Assembly: GCF_017355915.2 (NCBI RefSeq)
Contig: NZ_JAFEUV020000003.1
Span: forward strand, 318,858-382,857
Length of the DNA stretch: 64,000 bases
DNA from: Telluribacter roseus
GTDB taxonomy: Bacteria; Bacteroidota; Bacteroidia; Cytophagales; Spirosomataceae
Direction of reading: 5' to 3'
The translations under genes and the position numbers were made by a program. Below, piece after piece: positions 1 through 8,637 of the stretch; within the stretch, counting starts at the first letter, position 1; every line of letters starts with the position of its first letter. A model generated the notes under the pieces. That model was not told the DNA's origin. It was given only the letters and a program-made list of their open reading frames with translations, and did no database searches.

Positions 1-34
1 GGAGCCGTACTCCTTCAGAAACAGGTCTGAGAGC

Positions 35-907
35 TTACTTCTTCTTGTTCTTACCGTAGGTACAAAGGGTATTATCAGCCTTTACGTAGTATGACTTAAA
101 GTTGGTAGCCTTAGGGTCCATGCAGCCTTTCAGGTCCAGTAGCTCTACCTTCCGGAATTCAACCGGATGGCTTTCGCTTTGCAGGGAGATGGAGCCCTCC
201 GCCAGCAGCTTACCGTCGGTCTTGAACTGCGGGTCAAATCCGCTTACTACGCCTCCACCAATTTGTGGCTTCTGGTATTCGAGTACCTGCTCGCCATTGA
301 TAAAGTGCCGGATCAGCGAGTCGCCCAGTACAAGTACTTCGGCACGTACCCACTGGTCGCCGTTGTAGGTTTTGGAGGTAGAGTTGATACAGTGGCGGGT
401 ATCGAGCTTGCCTTCGTATACGACGTGCGTACCGGGCGTACACAGGTTACAGGTAGTACGTTCGCCTTTATCCAGTCCACCCAGCAGTTGCACTTCGATG
501 GAGATCGGGAAATCCTGATCCTTGCCCATGGTAGCGGCGGGTTGTCCGTGTACCATGATACCGCTGTTGCGCTGGGCCCAGCCTTCGCCTCCTTTGGGCT
601 GCTCACCCACAAAGCGGTACTCTACCGCAACGCGGTAGTACGAGAAGGGCTGCTTGTAGAAGATATGTCCGTACTTGAACTTGAAGTCGTCGTACTGATC
701 GTAGCTGACTACCATCTTACCATCCTCGACCCGGAAGGTATTGCCAAAATTTTCGTTGAGTTCATGGCCCCGGATCTTAATGTCCCAGCCACTCAGGTCT
801 TTGCCGTTGAATAGTTGCTTCCACTCTTCTTTGCTTTTAATCTGCTTTTTCTGCGCGGAGGCTGCAAGGGCTATCAAACTAAACAGGATGCTGAACGCTA
901 ATTTCAT
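35..907 (-). CDS. Secreted DUF1080 (3-keto-disaccharide hydrolase-type) protein
   Basis: The 290-residue product starts with a signal peptide (residues 1-19, ending ASAQ), so it is exported. The family hallmark LFNGKDLSGW lies at residues 32-41, and the rest fits the concanavalin-like DUF1080 fold known for 3-keto-glycoside hydrolases and related sugar enzymes. The exact substrate cannot be read from sequence. Unusually, the C-terminus (residues 261-285) carries a GCMDPKATN...C.Y module, a short cysteine-pair motif that usually recurs as an appended cell-surface repeat in Bacteroidota and not in the hydrolase core. The ATG at 905-907 sits directly before the signal peptide. The next gene, mcrC, is on the same strand 120 bp upstream, but nothing links them functionally. 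Confidence 0.85.
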   Translation of the reverse strand: MKLAFSILFSLIALAASAQKKQIKSKEEWKQLFNGKDLSGWDIKIRGHELNENFGNTFRVEDGKMVVSYDQYDDFKFKYGHIFYKQPFSYYRVAVEYRFVGEQPKGGEGWAQRNSGIMVHGQPAATMGKDQDFPISIEVQLLGGLDKGERTTCNLCTPGTHVVYEGKLDTRHCINSTSKTYNGDQWVRAEVLVLGDSLIRHFINGEQVLEYQKPQIGGGVVSGFDPQFKTDGKLLAEGSISLQSESHPVEFRKVELLDLKGCMDPKATNFKSYYVKADNTLCTYGKNKKK

Positions 908-1027
908 AAGTAGGTAAGGTATAGTAGTAATTGTTGGGATAGCAAAGATGAACGATATTTTAAAGGTAGAGAAGGATAATTCCGAATTTAACCACGCGAG
1001 TACCCGAAAAGGTGCAGGAGCCGCGGA

Positions 1028-2299
1028 TTAGCCCGGGGCTATGATACTCCAGAGGCGGCTGACCATCTCGGCAGGTGCAACAGACAGGTCAACGGGTATC
1101 AGGTACAGCGGCAGTTGAGCATCGTAATAAAATGGAGCTGGAGCTTCCTGAAATGTAGCGGTACGAGGATACAGCAGCACCAGCGTTACCTGATCGGCCT
1201 CACTGAGGTAGCGCTGCCCGTAGGCGTACAGTTGATACAGATCCCCCTGGTCAATGCCATGCTGACGGAAGGATGATAGCTGTTTCCACTTGGTATCCAG
1301 TACCCACAGTGCATTGCCCCGACGTATGACTACATCGGGTTTTAGTTTGAACTGAGGCGTACCGCGGGGGTCGCTCAGTAAGTGGTGCAGGGCTTCCTGC
1401 GTTTGTACGGCATAGTCGGCAGACATATGGCGCTTCAGGCTAGCGGCTACGTACATTTCAAAGAGGCGCGCCGTCGGGAAAAGCATGCCGGGCAACTGAC
1501 TGCTACCGGCCGATGTACCCGGAGCCTGGCCTCCCAGCAGCCACTGTACCCACGGCCACAGCCAGCTGTAGATCGCAAACGTGCGGTTGGTTTTCTGGGC
1601 CAGTACCAGATCCGCCTGCCAGTCGGACGAAGCAGGTATGTCATCCATCGCAAACAGGTACTGTCGCACCCGGCCCGACACGTAGCCCCGCTGAAGCTGC
1701 TGCAGGCACGCTTTCAGCAGGCGGTTTGGCGCATTGTCACGGGTGCGCTCATCGTGCACGACTGGTAGCCGCTCCGGATAGAGTACCCGTCGGTGCGGTT
1801 GCCGGTGCAGTTGTAATCTGCCCTTTACAAACGATTGCTCACGATCTACCGAGATATAGTCCGTCTGCAGGCCCTGGTGCAGGAGCTTTTCGGCCTGCTG
1901 CAGGAAAAGCGTAGCAAGTAGCTCGGGGAGGGGCCGCGAAGTAAACTGGTGGAGGTGTGCCTCCGGCAACAGCCGGAACGGTACCTGTGGTACCGCCCGA
2001 AGCATTCGTAGCAGCGAAGCCCTCGCCTGCACCAGCTGATCGGTAGTACCGGTATCTGATGTGATTTTGGGTAGTACTTCAATGGAGGTACTGGCCGTCT
2101 GCAGCAGTCCTACCCATGCACCTACCCGCAGGTACTCCCGGCCCCGCTGTACAAAGTATCGTAGTACCGGCTCCGCGTCTTCCTGTAAGGCGTAGGCCTT
2201 AAGGGCATCGAAGTCGGCATCGGCCAGGTTAATGGCGGCCTCACTGCCGGAAAGGTTGTGCCTGCCAATGAGGCTATTTTCGGTAATGGCGTAGGTCAA
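1028..2299 (-). CDS. mcrC: McrC-family subunit of a McrBC-type restriction system, without McrB
   Basis: The 423-residue protein matches McrC, the nuclease partner of the McrB GTPase in modification-dependent restriction. The C-terminal half has a PD-(D/E)XK core: KPDVV near residue 321 and LDTKWK near 335-340. The N-terminal region is the usual McrC DNA-binding or McrB-contact part. The frame opens with TTG at 2297-2299. An in-frame TAA lies 18 nt further upstream and no ATG precedes residue 90, so TTG is the likely start. McrB normally sits just upstream on the same strand. Here the upstream gene is an unrelated kelch protein on the opposite strand, so this is a solo McrC. It could be a relic, act with a distant McrB-like AAA protein, or have another role. 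Confidence 0.85.
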   Translation of the reverse strand: MTYAITENSLIGRHNLSGSEAAINLADADFDALKAYALQEDAEPVLRYFVQRGREYLRVGAWVGLLQTASTSIEVLPKITSDTGTTDQLVQARASLLRMLRAVPQVPFRLLPEAHLHQFTSRPLPELLATLFLQQAEKLLHQGLQTDYISVDREQSFVKGRLQLHRQPHRRVLYPERLPVVHDERTRDNAPNRLLKACLQQLQRGYVSGRVRQYLFAMDDIPASSDWQADLVLAQKTNRTFAIYSWLWPWVQWLLGGQAPGTSAGSSQLPGMLFPTARLFEMYVAASLKRHMSADYAVQTQEALHHLLSDPRGTPQFKLKPDVVIRRGNALWVLDTKWKQLSSFRQHGIDQGDLYQLYAYGQRYLSEADQVTLVLLYPRTATFQEAPAPFYYDAQLPLYLIPVDLSVAPAEMVSRLWSIIAPG

Positions 2300-2477
2300 G
2301 TAGGTAGTTGCTCCTGGTTAGGGTGAGGTACATATTGCGGGCATGGCCGGTACTTGTTTTCAAGGATTAGGCAGTACAAATTTGCATAGTATATATTATA
2401 AACGGAGGATTCCTGCTTTATTACTAGTACGATAGTGCTATTCATCTATATACACTAGGCAAAACACTCATATTCCT

Positions 2478-3458
2478 ATGAAAACACTACACAACCTTTC
2501 CTTGATTGTATGGGGGGTACTAGCTTCGGCGGGCCCTGTACTGGCCCAGGAGTGGAAGGCCGCCGAACCCCAAAGCCTCCCCGAAAAAAGACATGAAAAC
2601 TCTATGACCGCCGCCAACGGCAAGCTGTTTCTGGTCGGTGGCCGGGGCATGCGGCCAGTTGACGTGTACGATCCGAAGAAAGATACCTGGACCAGCAAGA
2701 GCCAGACTCCCATGGAGATGCACCACTTCCAGGCGGTGTCTTACGGGGGGGAGGTATACGTACTGGGAGCCTTTACCGGAGGGTACCCCCACGAAACACC
2801 CATTCCCAATATTTACATCTACAACCCCGATAAAGACGAATGGCGCAAGGGGCCTGAGATACCCGAAGCACGTCGGCGTGGGGCGGCGGGTGCCTTTGTG
2901 CATAATGACAAGATCTACCTGGTCAACGGTATTCAGGACGGGCACTGGGACGGTCACGTAGCGTGGTTTGATGAGTACGATCCCAAGACCCAGACCTGGC
3001 GGCAGCTGCCCGACGCGCCCCGCCCCCGTGACCACGTATCGGTAGCGGTACTGGATGGAAAATTGTACGTAGCCGGCGGCCGCCTCTCTACCGCCAAGAT
3101 CAACCAGGTACTCAACCGGACCATACCCGAGGTAGATGTGTATGACTTCAAGTCCAACAAATGGACGACTCTCGATGCTTCGCAAAACCTGCCTACCCTT
3201 CGCGCGGGTAACTCTACAGTGGCCTTTGGCCCCCGAATACTGGTGATGGGCGGCGAAAGCGATAAGCAGGTACCGGCGCACAGCGAGGTAGAAAGCTACA
3301 ATCCCAAAACCAAGCGCTGGGAGCGACTGCCTTCGCTGCATCAGGGACGTCACGGTACCGGGGCCGCTGTGCTCAACGGTAAAGTGTACATTGTAGCGGG
3401 CTCGGCCAACCGCGGTGGTGGTCCCGAACTCGATTCAATGGAGATACTCGAGAAGTAG
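2478..3458 (+). CDS. Secreted kelch-repeat beta-propeller protein
   Basis: The product has 326 residues with a signal peptide (about residues 1-23, ending VLAQ). The mature part is a run of roughly 45-50 residue kelch units, seen as repeated GGR/GG, YDPKKDTW, YNPDKDEW, YDPKTQTW and YNPKTKRW motifs, which gives a six-bladed propeller. The galactose-oxidase copper ligands are not apparent, so I call a binding or lyase-like propeller rather than an oxidase. It stands alone between the divergent mcrC and the M1 peptidase gene and ends in its own hairpin terminator. Function beyond likely surface or periplasmic glycan interaction is unknown. Confidence 0.85.
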   Translation: MKTLHNLSLIVWGVLASAGPVLAQEWKAAEPQSLPEKRHENSMTAANGKLFLVGGRGMRPVDVYDPKKDTWTSKSQTPMEMHHFQAVSYGGEVYVLGAFTGGYPHETPIPNIYIYNPDKDEWRKGPEIPEARRRGAAGAFVHNDKIYLVNGIQDGHWDGHVAWFDEYDPKTQTWRQLPDAPRPRDHVSVAVLDGKLYVAGGRLSTAKINQVLNRTIPEVDVYDFKSNKWTTLDASQNLPTLRAGNSTVAFGPRILVMGGESDKQVPAHSEVESYNPKTKRWERLPSLHQGRHGTGAAVLNGKVYIVAGSANRGGGPELDSMEILEK

Positions 3459-3482
3459 TATTCTGGTATTTTCTCTATATTC

Positions 3483-3513
3483 GAAGCGGACTACTACCTG
3501 GTCCGCTTCTTTC
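3483..3513 (+). terminator. Intrinsic terminator after the kelch gene
   Basis: A 9-bp stem, GAAGCGGAC (3483-3491) with GTCCGCTTC (3501-3509), has a 9-nt loop and is followed by a short T-rich tail. It lies 25 nt after the kelch stop codon and 32 nt before the next ATG, so it separates two same-strand genes. Confidence 0.7.
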
Positions 3514-3544
3514 GTTATATACCCGTACCGTTGGATCAACAGAC

Positions 3545-5176
3545 ATGCTGAAAAAATACATTGCCACCGCTCTCCTCTTGCTGCCGTTCATGGCCTCCGC
3601 TCAGCGCACTCCGCAGTTTACGCGTCAGGACACGCTCCGCGGTTCCATTACCCCCGAGCGCGCCTGGTGGGACCTAACCTACTACCACCTGGACGTACGG
3701 GCTACTCCGGCAGATAGCAGTCTGCGCGGCAGTACTACCATCCACTACAAAGTACTTAAACCCCACCAGACCATGCAGGTAGACTTGCAGTCACCGATGC
3801 AGGTAGATCGGGTGGTGCAGGGAGGTGAGGAACTGGCGTTTCGGCGCGAGGGCAACGTGTACTTTATCACGCTGAAAAAGGCCCAGCAGGAGGGAAAACA
3901 GGAGGCGGTACAGGTATTTTACTCAGGCGAACCCAAAGTTGCTACGCGTCCGCCCTGGGAAGGGGGCGTACAGTGGGAGCGCGATGGCCAGGGGCAGCCG
4001 TTTGTGGCTACGTCCTGCCAGGGGCTGGGCGCCAGCGTATGGTGGCCCTGCAAAGACCACATGTACGACGAGCCCGACAGCATGCTCATAAGCATCACTA
4101 CCCCAAGGGATTTAATGGATGTCTCCAACGGACGTCTACGAAGCACTACTGAAAACAGCGACGGTACCCGTACCTTCCACTGGTACGTGAATAACCCCAT
4201 CAACAACTACGGGGTCAATATGAACATCGGGAACTACGTGAGCTGGAACGAAACCTACCAGGGCGAAAAGGGAAAGCTGGACTTGAGCTACTACGTACTG
4301 CCCCAGGACCTCGCCCGGGCCAAAGAACAGTTCAAACAAGTACCCCTAATGCTGAAAGCCTTTGAGCACTGGTTTGGGCCGTACCCCTTCTACGAGGATG
4401 GCTTCAAGCTGGTGCAGGTACCTTACCTGGGTATGGAGCACCAGAGCTCAGTCACCTACGGCAACGGCTTCCAGAACGGCTACCTGGGCAAAGACCTGTC
4501 GGGTACAGGCTGGGGGCTGAAATGGGACTTTATCATTATCCACGAAAGCGGCCATGAGTGGTTTGCCAACAACATTACCTACAAGGATGCAGCCGATATG
4601 TGGGTACACGAGAGCTTTACCAACTACTCCGAAAACCTCTTCACGGAGTACTACTATGGCAAAGAAGCCGGCTCCGACTACGTGATAGGTACCCGCCGCC
4701 TCATCCAGAACCAGAAGCCCATCGTAGGCATCTACGGCGTCAACCAGGAAGGCTCAGGCGATATGTACTACAAGGGTGGCAACATGTTGCACACCATCCG
4801 GCAGATTGTGAACGACGATACCAAGTGGCGTCAGATCCTGCGGGGTATGAACAAGACCTTCTATCACCAGACTGTTGACGGCTCCCAGATCGAAAACTAC
4901 CTCAGCAAGCAATCGGGCAAGGACCTGAGCAAGGTATTCGACCAGTACCTACGTGATGTACGTATACCGATGTTGGAGTACGCCCTGGAAGGCAATGAAC
5001 TCCGCTACCGCTGGACCAACGCCATCGAGGGATTTGATATGCCCGTGAAGGTGGCGCTGGATGGAGGTACCTATCAATTTATCCAACCCACTACTTCCTG
5101 GAAAACGATGAAGACTAAAGGCACCAAATCATTAACGGTGGATCGGAATTTCTATGTGGGGGCGAAGGGGGTGTAG
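3545..5176 (+). CDS. M1-family metallopeptidase (aminopeptidase N-like)
   Basis: The 543-residue protein has a signal peptide (residues 1-19, ending ASAQ). The zinc site is complete: HESGH at 333-337 and the third ligand glutamate in WVHESF at 356, the HEXXH-x18-E spacing of family M1. The exopeptidase motif, usually GAMEN, reads GMEHQ at 296-300, a form common in the short Bacteroidota M1 proteins. The protein lacks the C-terminal helical domain of full-length aminopeptidase N, so it resembles leukotriene-A4-hydrolase-like short forms. Expected role is periplasmic or extracellular peptide trimming. It is a single-gene unit preceded by a terminator. Confidence 0.92.
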   Translation: MLKKYIATALLLLPFMASAQRTPQFTRQDTLRGSITPERAWWDLTYYHLDVRATPADSSLRGSTTIHYKVLKPHQTMQVDLQSPMQVDRVVQGGEELAFRREGNVYFITLKKAQQEGKQEAVQVFYSGEPKVATRPPWEGGVQWERDGQGQPFVATSCQGLGASVWWPCKDHMYDEPDSMLISITTPRDLMDVSNGRLRSTTENSDGTRTFHWYVNNPINNYGVNMNIGNYVSWNETYQGEKGKLDLSYYVLPQDLARAKEQFKQVPLMLKAFEHWFGPYPFYEDGFKLVQVPYLGMEHQSSVTYGNGFQNGYLGKDLSGTGWGLKWDFIIIHESGHEWFANNITYKDAADMWVHESFTNYSENLFTEYYYGKEAGSDYVIGTRRLIQNQKPIVGIYGVNQEGSGDMYYKGGNMLHTIRQIVNDDTKWRQILRGMNKTFYHQTVDGSQIENYLSKQSGKDLSKVFDQYLRDVRIPMLEYALEGNELRYRWTNAIEGFDMPVKVALDGGTYQFIQPTTSWKTMKTKGTKSLTVDRNFYVGAKGV

Positions 5177-5227
5177 GGGGAGATTAGGTTTGTTTGTTTA
5201 TACAGATGTTAGAGGCAATAGATAATC

Positions 5228-5677
5228 ATGCGAGAAGAATCAGAAGAATATACAAAAGTTTACTTTGAGTTCTTCAACGACATTCTCGACGAGGATTATG
5301 TTGAGAGTGTTTGGGCGACTGTATTGGAAGAAAAAGAAGGTACTTATAAATTGAAAAACATTCCTTTATTCGTGACAGGCTATTCTAGCGAGGACACAGT
5401 TTACGCTGAACTGGAAGAAGATAGATTAGTCGTAAAAGGACTTGTTAAAGAATCAGGAAACAGTACCTTACAGATTATCTGCTTCAAAGAAGAAAACGCT
5501 GGACAAGTACAGAAACGACTGGAAGAATTCGGATGCGAATGGGAAGGAAGTTACCTGCCTGGATACTTTTCGGTTGACGTTTCGGCAGACTTAGATTATG
5601 AACCGATAAAAGAGTATTTAGCTGACCAAGAAGAAAGGGAAACATTAAGCTACAGAGAGGCCTGTTTGGCTCATTAA
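5228..5677 (+). CDS. DUF4265-like cytoplasmic protein in AT-rich DNA
   Basis: This is a 149-residue acidic protein without signal or membrane segments. It resembles DUF4265 proteins, small proteins with a central stretch of the type NIPLFVTGYSSEDTV followed by a V..SGNSTL strand. The family function is unknown to me. Base composition and codon use (many AAA, GAA, ATT codons) differ from the neighbouring GC-richer, GTAC-rich genes, which suggests transfer. The last codons (GCTCATTAA, within 5668-5677) form one arm of a 10-bp inverted repeat that embraces the first hairpins of the adjacent REPIN-like element, so the C-terminus may have been reshaped by that insertion. Confidence 0.6.
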   Translation: MREESEEYTKVYFEFFNDILDEDYVESVWATVLEEKEGTYKLKNIPLFVTGYSSEDTVYAELEEDRLVVKGLVKESGNSTLQIICFKEENAGQVQKRLEEFGCEWEGSYLPGYFSVDVSADLDYEPIKEYLADQEERETLSYREACLAH

Positions 5678-5696
5678 AAATAATTACCTCGCTCAC

Positions 5697-5910
5697 CCCG
5701 ATTTGCAATCGGGCGTGGCATCTTCCAGCGTTTGCAACGCGATAAGTGCGAAATCTACTTATTAATGAGCCGGAGCATTTCCTGTTTAGCTCACGGCGTA
5801 ACTATGCTGGAATGAGAGAACTATTGGATGTGAAAGCGTTTTAGATAATTCGCGGCTACGCGCCCCGTTTGAAAACGCTATTCGACTCAACACCGATTGC
5901 AAATCGGTGT
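5697..5910. repeat. REPIN-like palindromic repeat element, copy 1
   Basis: Two hairpin types occur in the order A-B...B'-A'. A is CCCGATT-TGC-AATCGGG at 5697-5713. B is GCGTT-TGC-AACGC at 5728-5740. A degenerate B' lies near 5866-5878, and A' is ACACCGATT-GCA-AATCGGTGT at 5890-5910, the reverse orientation of A. This paired inverted REP arrangement is what REPINs look like. A second copy with the same cores lies at 8445-8577. No RAYT-type transposase is present in the window. Confidence 0.75.
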
Positions 5911-5954
5911 TAGCGGTGGTGGTGTGTGGAGTGGATAGATAGCAGAATCTTTTT

Positions 5955-6016
5955 AGAAACGCAGGTGTTATAGTAGTCGGTTGGGAGGCTACAACACCTG
6001 CGTTTCTTCTTCTTTT
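5955..6016 (+). terminator. Strong hairpin with T-rich tail
   Basis: A perfect 15-bp stem, AGAAACGCAGGTGTT (5955-5969) with its complement at 5993-6007, encloses a 23-nt loop and is followed by TCTTCTTTTG. It probably ends transcripts coming from the DUF4265 gene and the REPIN-like element. The remainder of the gap up to 6132 is AT-rich and should hold the promoter of the subtilase gene, but I see no clear box. Confidence 0.6.
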
Positions 6017-6132
6017 GAATAAATTAAAATAGAGTACATAACTCGCTCGTTATTATACACATTTGCTAAAACAAGCAACCTATTTGCAAAACCCTCTACG
6101 CTAATTTTCTAAAATAGATATCTCCTCGAAGA

Positions 6133-7275
6133 ATGACTGTGAAAATGATGAAGTGGTGGAGCGTAATGGGCCTGCTCCTGTTTGTTTTTTCCTGCGAACC
6201 AAAAGAAGTCGGACCTGTCGAGGATTGCCTGGTACAGGCGGCCGCCGGTCATGGTGAAATTATTGAAGGTACTTATATCGTAACCCTGAAGCCCGGTACG
6301 GCCGGTGGTGCTGCCAATGCCCGTATGGCTGCGGGCCGGATTGGGGTGGAAGAGAGCAGCATTGAGCGGTACATTGAGGGAGAGCAGTCGACCCTGGTGG
6401 CGCACCTGACCCAGGCCGAGGTGAAAGAAATAAGTACTGACCCGGATGTGGAGCACGTAGAGCCCGATCGGCGGATTTCACTGTGTTCCTGCATTACTGT
6501 CCTGGCCCCCCGCCTTACTACCTGGAACATTGTCAAGACTGGCTACGGCGGCCTCAACAACGAGAACCGTACCGCCTGGATCGTGGATACCGGCATAGAC
6601 CTGGATCATCCTGACCTGAATGTGGATGCAACCCGGGGCAAGTCATTTGTGGATGGACGAACCTCCGCCGATGATCAGAACGGACACGGTACGCACGTAG
6701 CGGGTATCATCGGGGCTAAGAACAATAACGTAGGTATGCTGGGCGTAGCTCCCGGCGCCAAGGTAGTACCCATCAAGATCCTGGACAAGGAAGGGGATGG
6801 TACCTTGTCAGGACTGGTGGCGGCTCTATCCTACATCAGTCAGCAAGCTAAATCAGGGGATGTGGTCAATATAAGTCTGGGTGGAGAGTTTACCTCCTAC
6901 CGCCTGGATCAGGAGATACGTGCCGCGGCTGATAAGGGTATCCTGTTCGCGATTGCCGCCGGTAACAAGGGGATCAATGTAGATAGCTATTCACCGGCAC
7001 GGGTCAATCACCAGAACGTCGTAACGGTATCAGCCATTGATAGTACCGAGACCTTCGCCAGCTTCTCCAACTTCGGCACGGCCGTAGATGTAAGTGCTTT
7101 TGGAGTACGCATTCCTTCTACCTATGCTAATGGGCGCTATGCCATCGCCAGCGGTACCTCCATGGCCGCTCCGCACGTGGCAGGACTTATGCTCATCCGG
7201 GGCAGGAATATTCCGATGCGGGGCTACGCCAAGAACGATCCGGACGGAAAGCCTGATCCTATTGCCCGGCAGTAG
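6133..7275 (+). CDS. Subtilisin-like serine protease (S8, proteinase K type), lipoprotein
   Basis: The 380-residue protein has a lipoprotein signal: a hydrophobic stretch followed by VFSC with Cys21, so it should be membrane-anchored. An I9 inhibitor propeptide covers roughly residues 44-112. The catalytic triad is intact: Asp152 in AWIVDTGID, His185 in GHGTH and Ser343 in SGTSMAAPHVAG. The oxyanion Asn lies in AIAAGN near 277. No C-terminal T9SS domain is present, in keeping with the lipoprotein anchor. It ends 6 bp from the stop codon of the convergent coxE gene. ATG codons at 6145 and 6148 are alternative starts that keep the lipobox. Confidence 0.93.
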   Translation: MTVKMMKWWSVMGLLLFVFSCEPKEVGPVEDCLVQAAAGHGEIIEGTYIVTLKPGTAGGAANARMAAGRIGVEESSIERYIEGEQSTLVAHLTQAEVKEISTDPDVEHVEPDRRISLCSCITVLAPRLTTWNIVKTGYGGLNNENRTAWIVDTGIDLDHPDLNVDATRGKSFVDGRTSADDQNGHGTHVAGIIGAKNNNVGMLGVAPGAKVVPIKILDKEGDGTLSGLVAALSYISQQAKSGDVVNISLGGEFTSYRLDQEIRAAADKGILFAIAAGNKGINVDSYSPARVNHQNVVTVSAIDSTETFASFSNFGTAVDVSAFGVRIPSTYANGRYAIASGTSMAAPHVAGLMLIRGRNIPMRGYAKNDPDGKPDPIARQ

Positions 7276-7281
7276 GAGGGG

Positions 7282-8403
7282 TTAGAGCCACTTCCCGAGT
7301 GCTTTCAGGCTCTCCACGTTATGGGCGGAGGCAAATACATCTACGTACGGCAGGGCCGCCTGCATGGCAGCCGTGCGGGGCTGGTAGCTGGGATTGCCAG
7401 CCAGCGGATTCAGCCAGATTACCTTGCGGCACTTCTGCTGGATGCGCTGCATGGCTTCGGTCAGTACATCCGGGTCACCCGTATCCCAGCCGTCGCTCAG
7501 GACAATGACGATGGTTTCTTTGTTAAGCAACTTTGAATAGTCGTGGGTAAAAGTCCAGAGGCTGGCGCCGATGCGGGTACCGCCCGACCAGCCCGCTGTC
7601 CGCTCCGATAGCTCCCGCAGGGCCTCCTGAAAACTCTGCTGCTTAAGGTCAGCCGTGACGTGGTGGAGCTGGGTACTGAACACGAAAGTTTCGATTCGGC
7701 GGAATACCGACTGAAACGCGTACAGAAACTGGATCAGGAAGATACTATACAGGTCCATGGACTTGCTGATGTCGGCCAGTACCACGAGCCGGATGCGCTT
7801 CCGGCGGGGGCGCTTGTAGGCCAGCTCCACCAGTTCGCCGCCCCGGCGGAGGTTGCGGCGGAGGGTGTTCTTGAAGTCAAATTTCCGGATACTATGCGCC
7901 CGCTCCTGTCGGCGGTTCAGCTTACGAGCCAGTGCCTGCGATATTTCCTGTATAATCCTGACCAGGTCGGCCAGCTGATCGGCAGGTATCAGCGAAAAAT
8001 CTTTCTGACTGAGAGTTTCGGTGACCGAGTGACTGGCTGTTTCGGTCTCCTCTTGATTCTTGTTGCCATTCAGCCACGATTTCAGCGCGTTAAAGGAGGG
8101 CTGCTGCGTACCATTCTGCTTGCTCTGTTTCTTTTTATCCTCCTTTACCTTACTATCCAGTGCTCCTTCCAGCTCCTTCCAGTACTCATTAAATAGTTTC
8201 GGGAATTGCTGTACCTGCTGCGCATTGCGCGTAAGCGCTACCTGTAGGGCCAGCGCAAAGTGGGTGCGGTCGTCGGGCGTAACGAGTGATAAGGCCCGCA
8301 GAGCCGTTGCTTCCTCCTCCGGCCCAATCCGGAACTCGTGCGCCCGCAGGTACCTGCAGAAATCCACTACGTTGCTGGTCAGGTCGGTGCGGCGGGTTAT
8401 CAT
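7282..8403 (-). CDS. coxE: VWA-domain protein, CoxE family
   Basis: The 373-residue protein belongs to the CoxE group of von Willebrand factor A proteins, which work with a MoxR-type ATPase to mature the molybdenum hydroxylase active site. The VWA domain is in the C-terminal half, with a MIDAS start DISKS and a later SDGWDTGD. The N-terminal half is helical and charged, with a KEDKKKQSKQN linker. It is the last gene of the minus-strand coxG-S-L-M-D-E run. The 234-bp gap to coxD is filled by a REPIN-like element, so co-transcription with coxD may be reduced or processed there. Confidence 0.85.
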   Translation of the reverse strand: MITRRTDLTSNVVDFCRYLRAHEFRIGPEEEATALRALSLVTPDDRTHFALALQVALTRNAQQVQQFPKLFNEYWKELEGALDSKVKEDKKKQSKQNGTQQPSFNALKSWLNGNKNQEETETASHSVTETLSQKDFSLIPADQLADLVRIIQEISQALARKLNRRQERAHSIRKFDFKNTLRRNLRRGGELVELAYKRPRRKRIRLVVLADISKSMDLYSIFLIQFLYAFQSVFRRIETFVFSTQLHHVTADLKQQSFQEALRELSERTAGWSGGTRIGASLWTFTHDYSKLLNKETIVIVLSDGWDTGDPDVLTEAMQRIQQKCRKVIWLNPLAGNPSYQPRTAAMQAALPYVDVFASAHNVESLKALGKWL

Positions 8404-8412
8404 AGGCTTTGC

Positions 8413-8630
8413 GCTGTATGCTTTAGACTTTTTTTACGTAATGCTACCACCGATTTGCAATCGGTGGTATGTCGAATAGCGTTTTCAACGCGAATTTTAG
8501 TCAGTGTCACTATATTTAGTTTTTGCTGCTCTTGCGCGTTACAAACGCTAGTAGATAGCGCACTGATTGCAAATCAGGACGAGCGCATGGAGCGTATAGC
8601 AAAAAAGCTTACTGCCTATAAGCATACAGC
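8413..8630. repeat. Outer inverted arms around REPIN copy 2
   Basis: GCTGTATGCT at 8413-8422 is the exact inverse complement of AGCATACAGC at 8621-8630. Both arms extend imperfectly (GCTGTATGCTTTAG against GCTGTATGCTTATAG) and they bracket the REPIN-like hairpins. The same word family (GCTGTAGGC/GCTGTATGCT) forms the arms of another intergenic element at 43266-43413. Confidence 0.6.
8445..8577. repeat. REPIN-like palindromic repeat element, copy 2
   Basis: Four hairpins occur in order. A is TACCACCGATT-TGC-AATCGGTGGTA (8445-8469, 11-bp stem). B is GCGTT-TTC-AACGC (8479-8491). B' is GCGTT-ACA-AACGC (8536-8548). A' is CTGATT-GCA-AATCAG (8563-8577). The cores match copy 1 at 5697-5910, and stem flanks co-vary (CCC/GGG, ACAC/GTGT, TACCACC/GGTGGTA), so base pairing is conserved while sequence is not. 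It lies between coxD and coxE. Confidence 0.8.
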
Positions 8631-8637
8631 CTACTGC

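Noticed and set aside
1028-2299. Complete McrBC restriction system
   Set aside because: No McrB-like GTPase gene is adjacent; the upstream gene is a kelch protein on the opposite strand.
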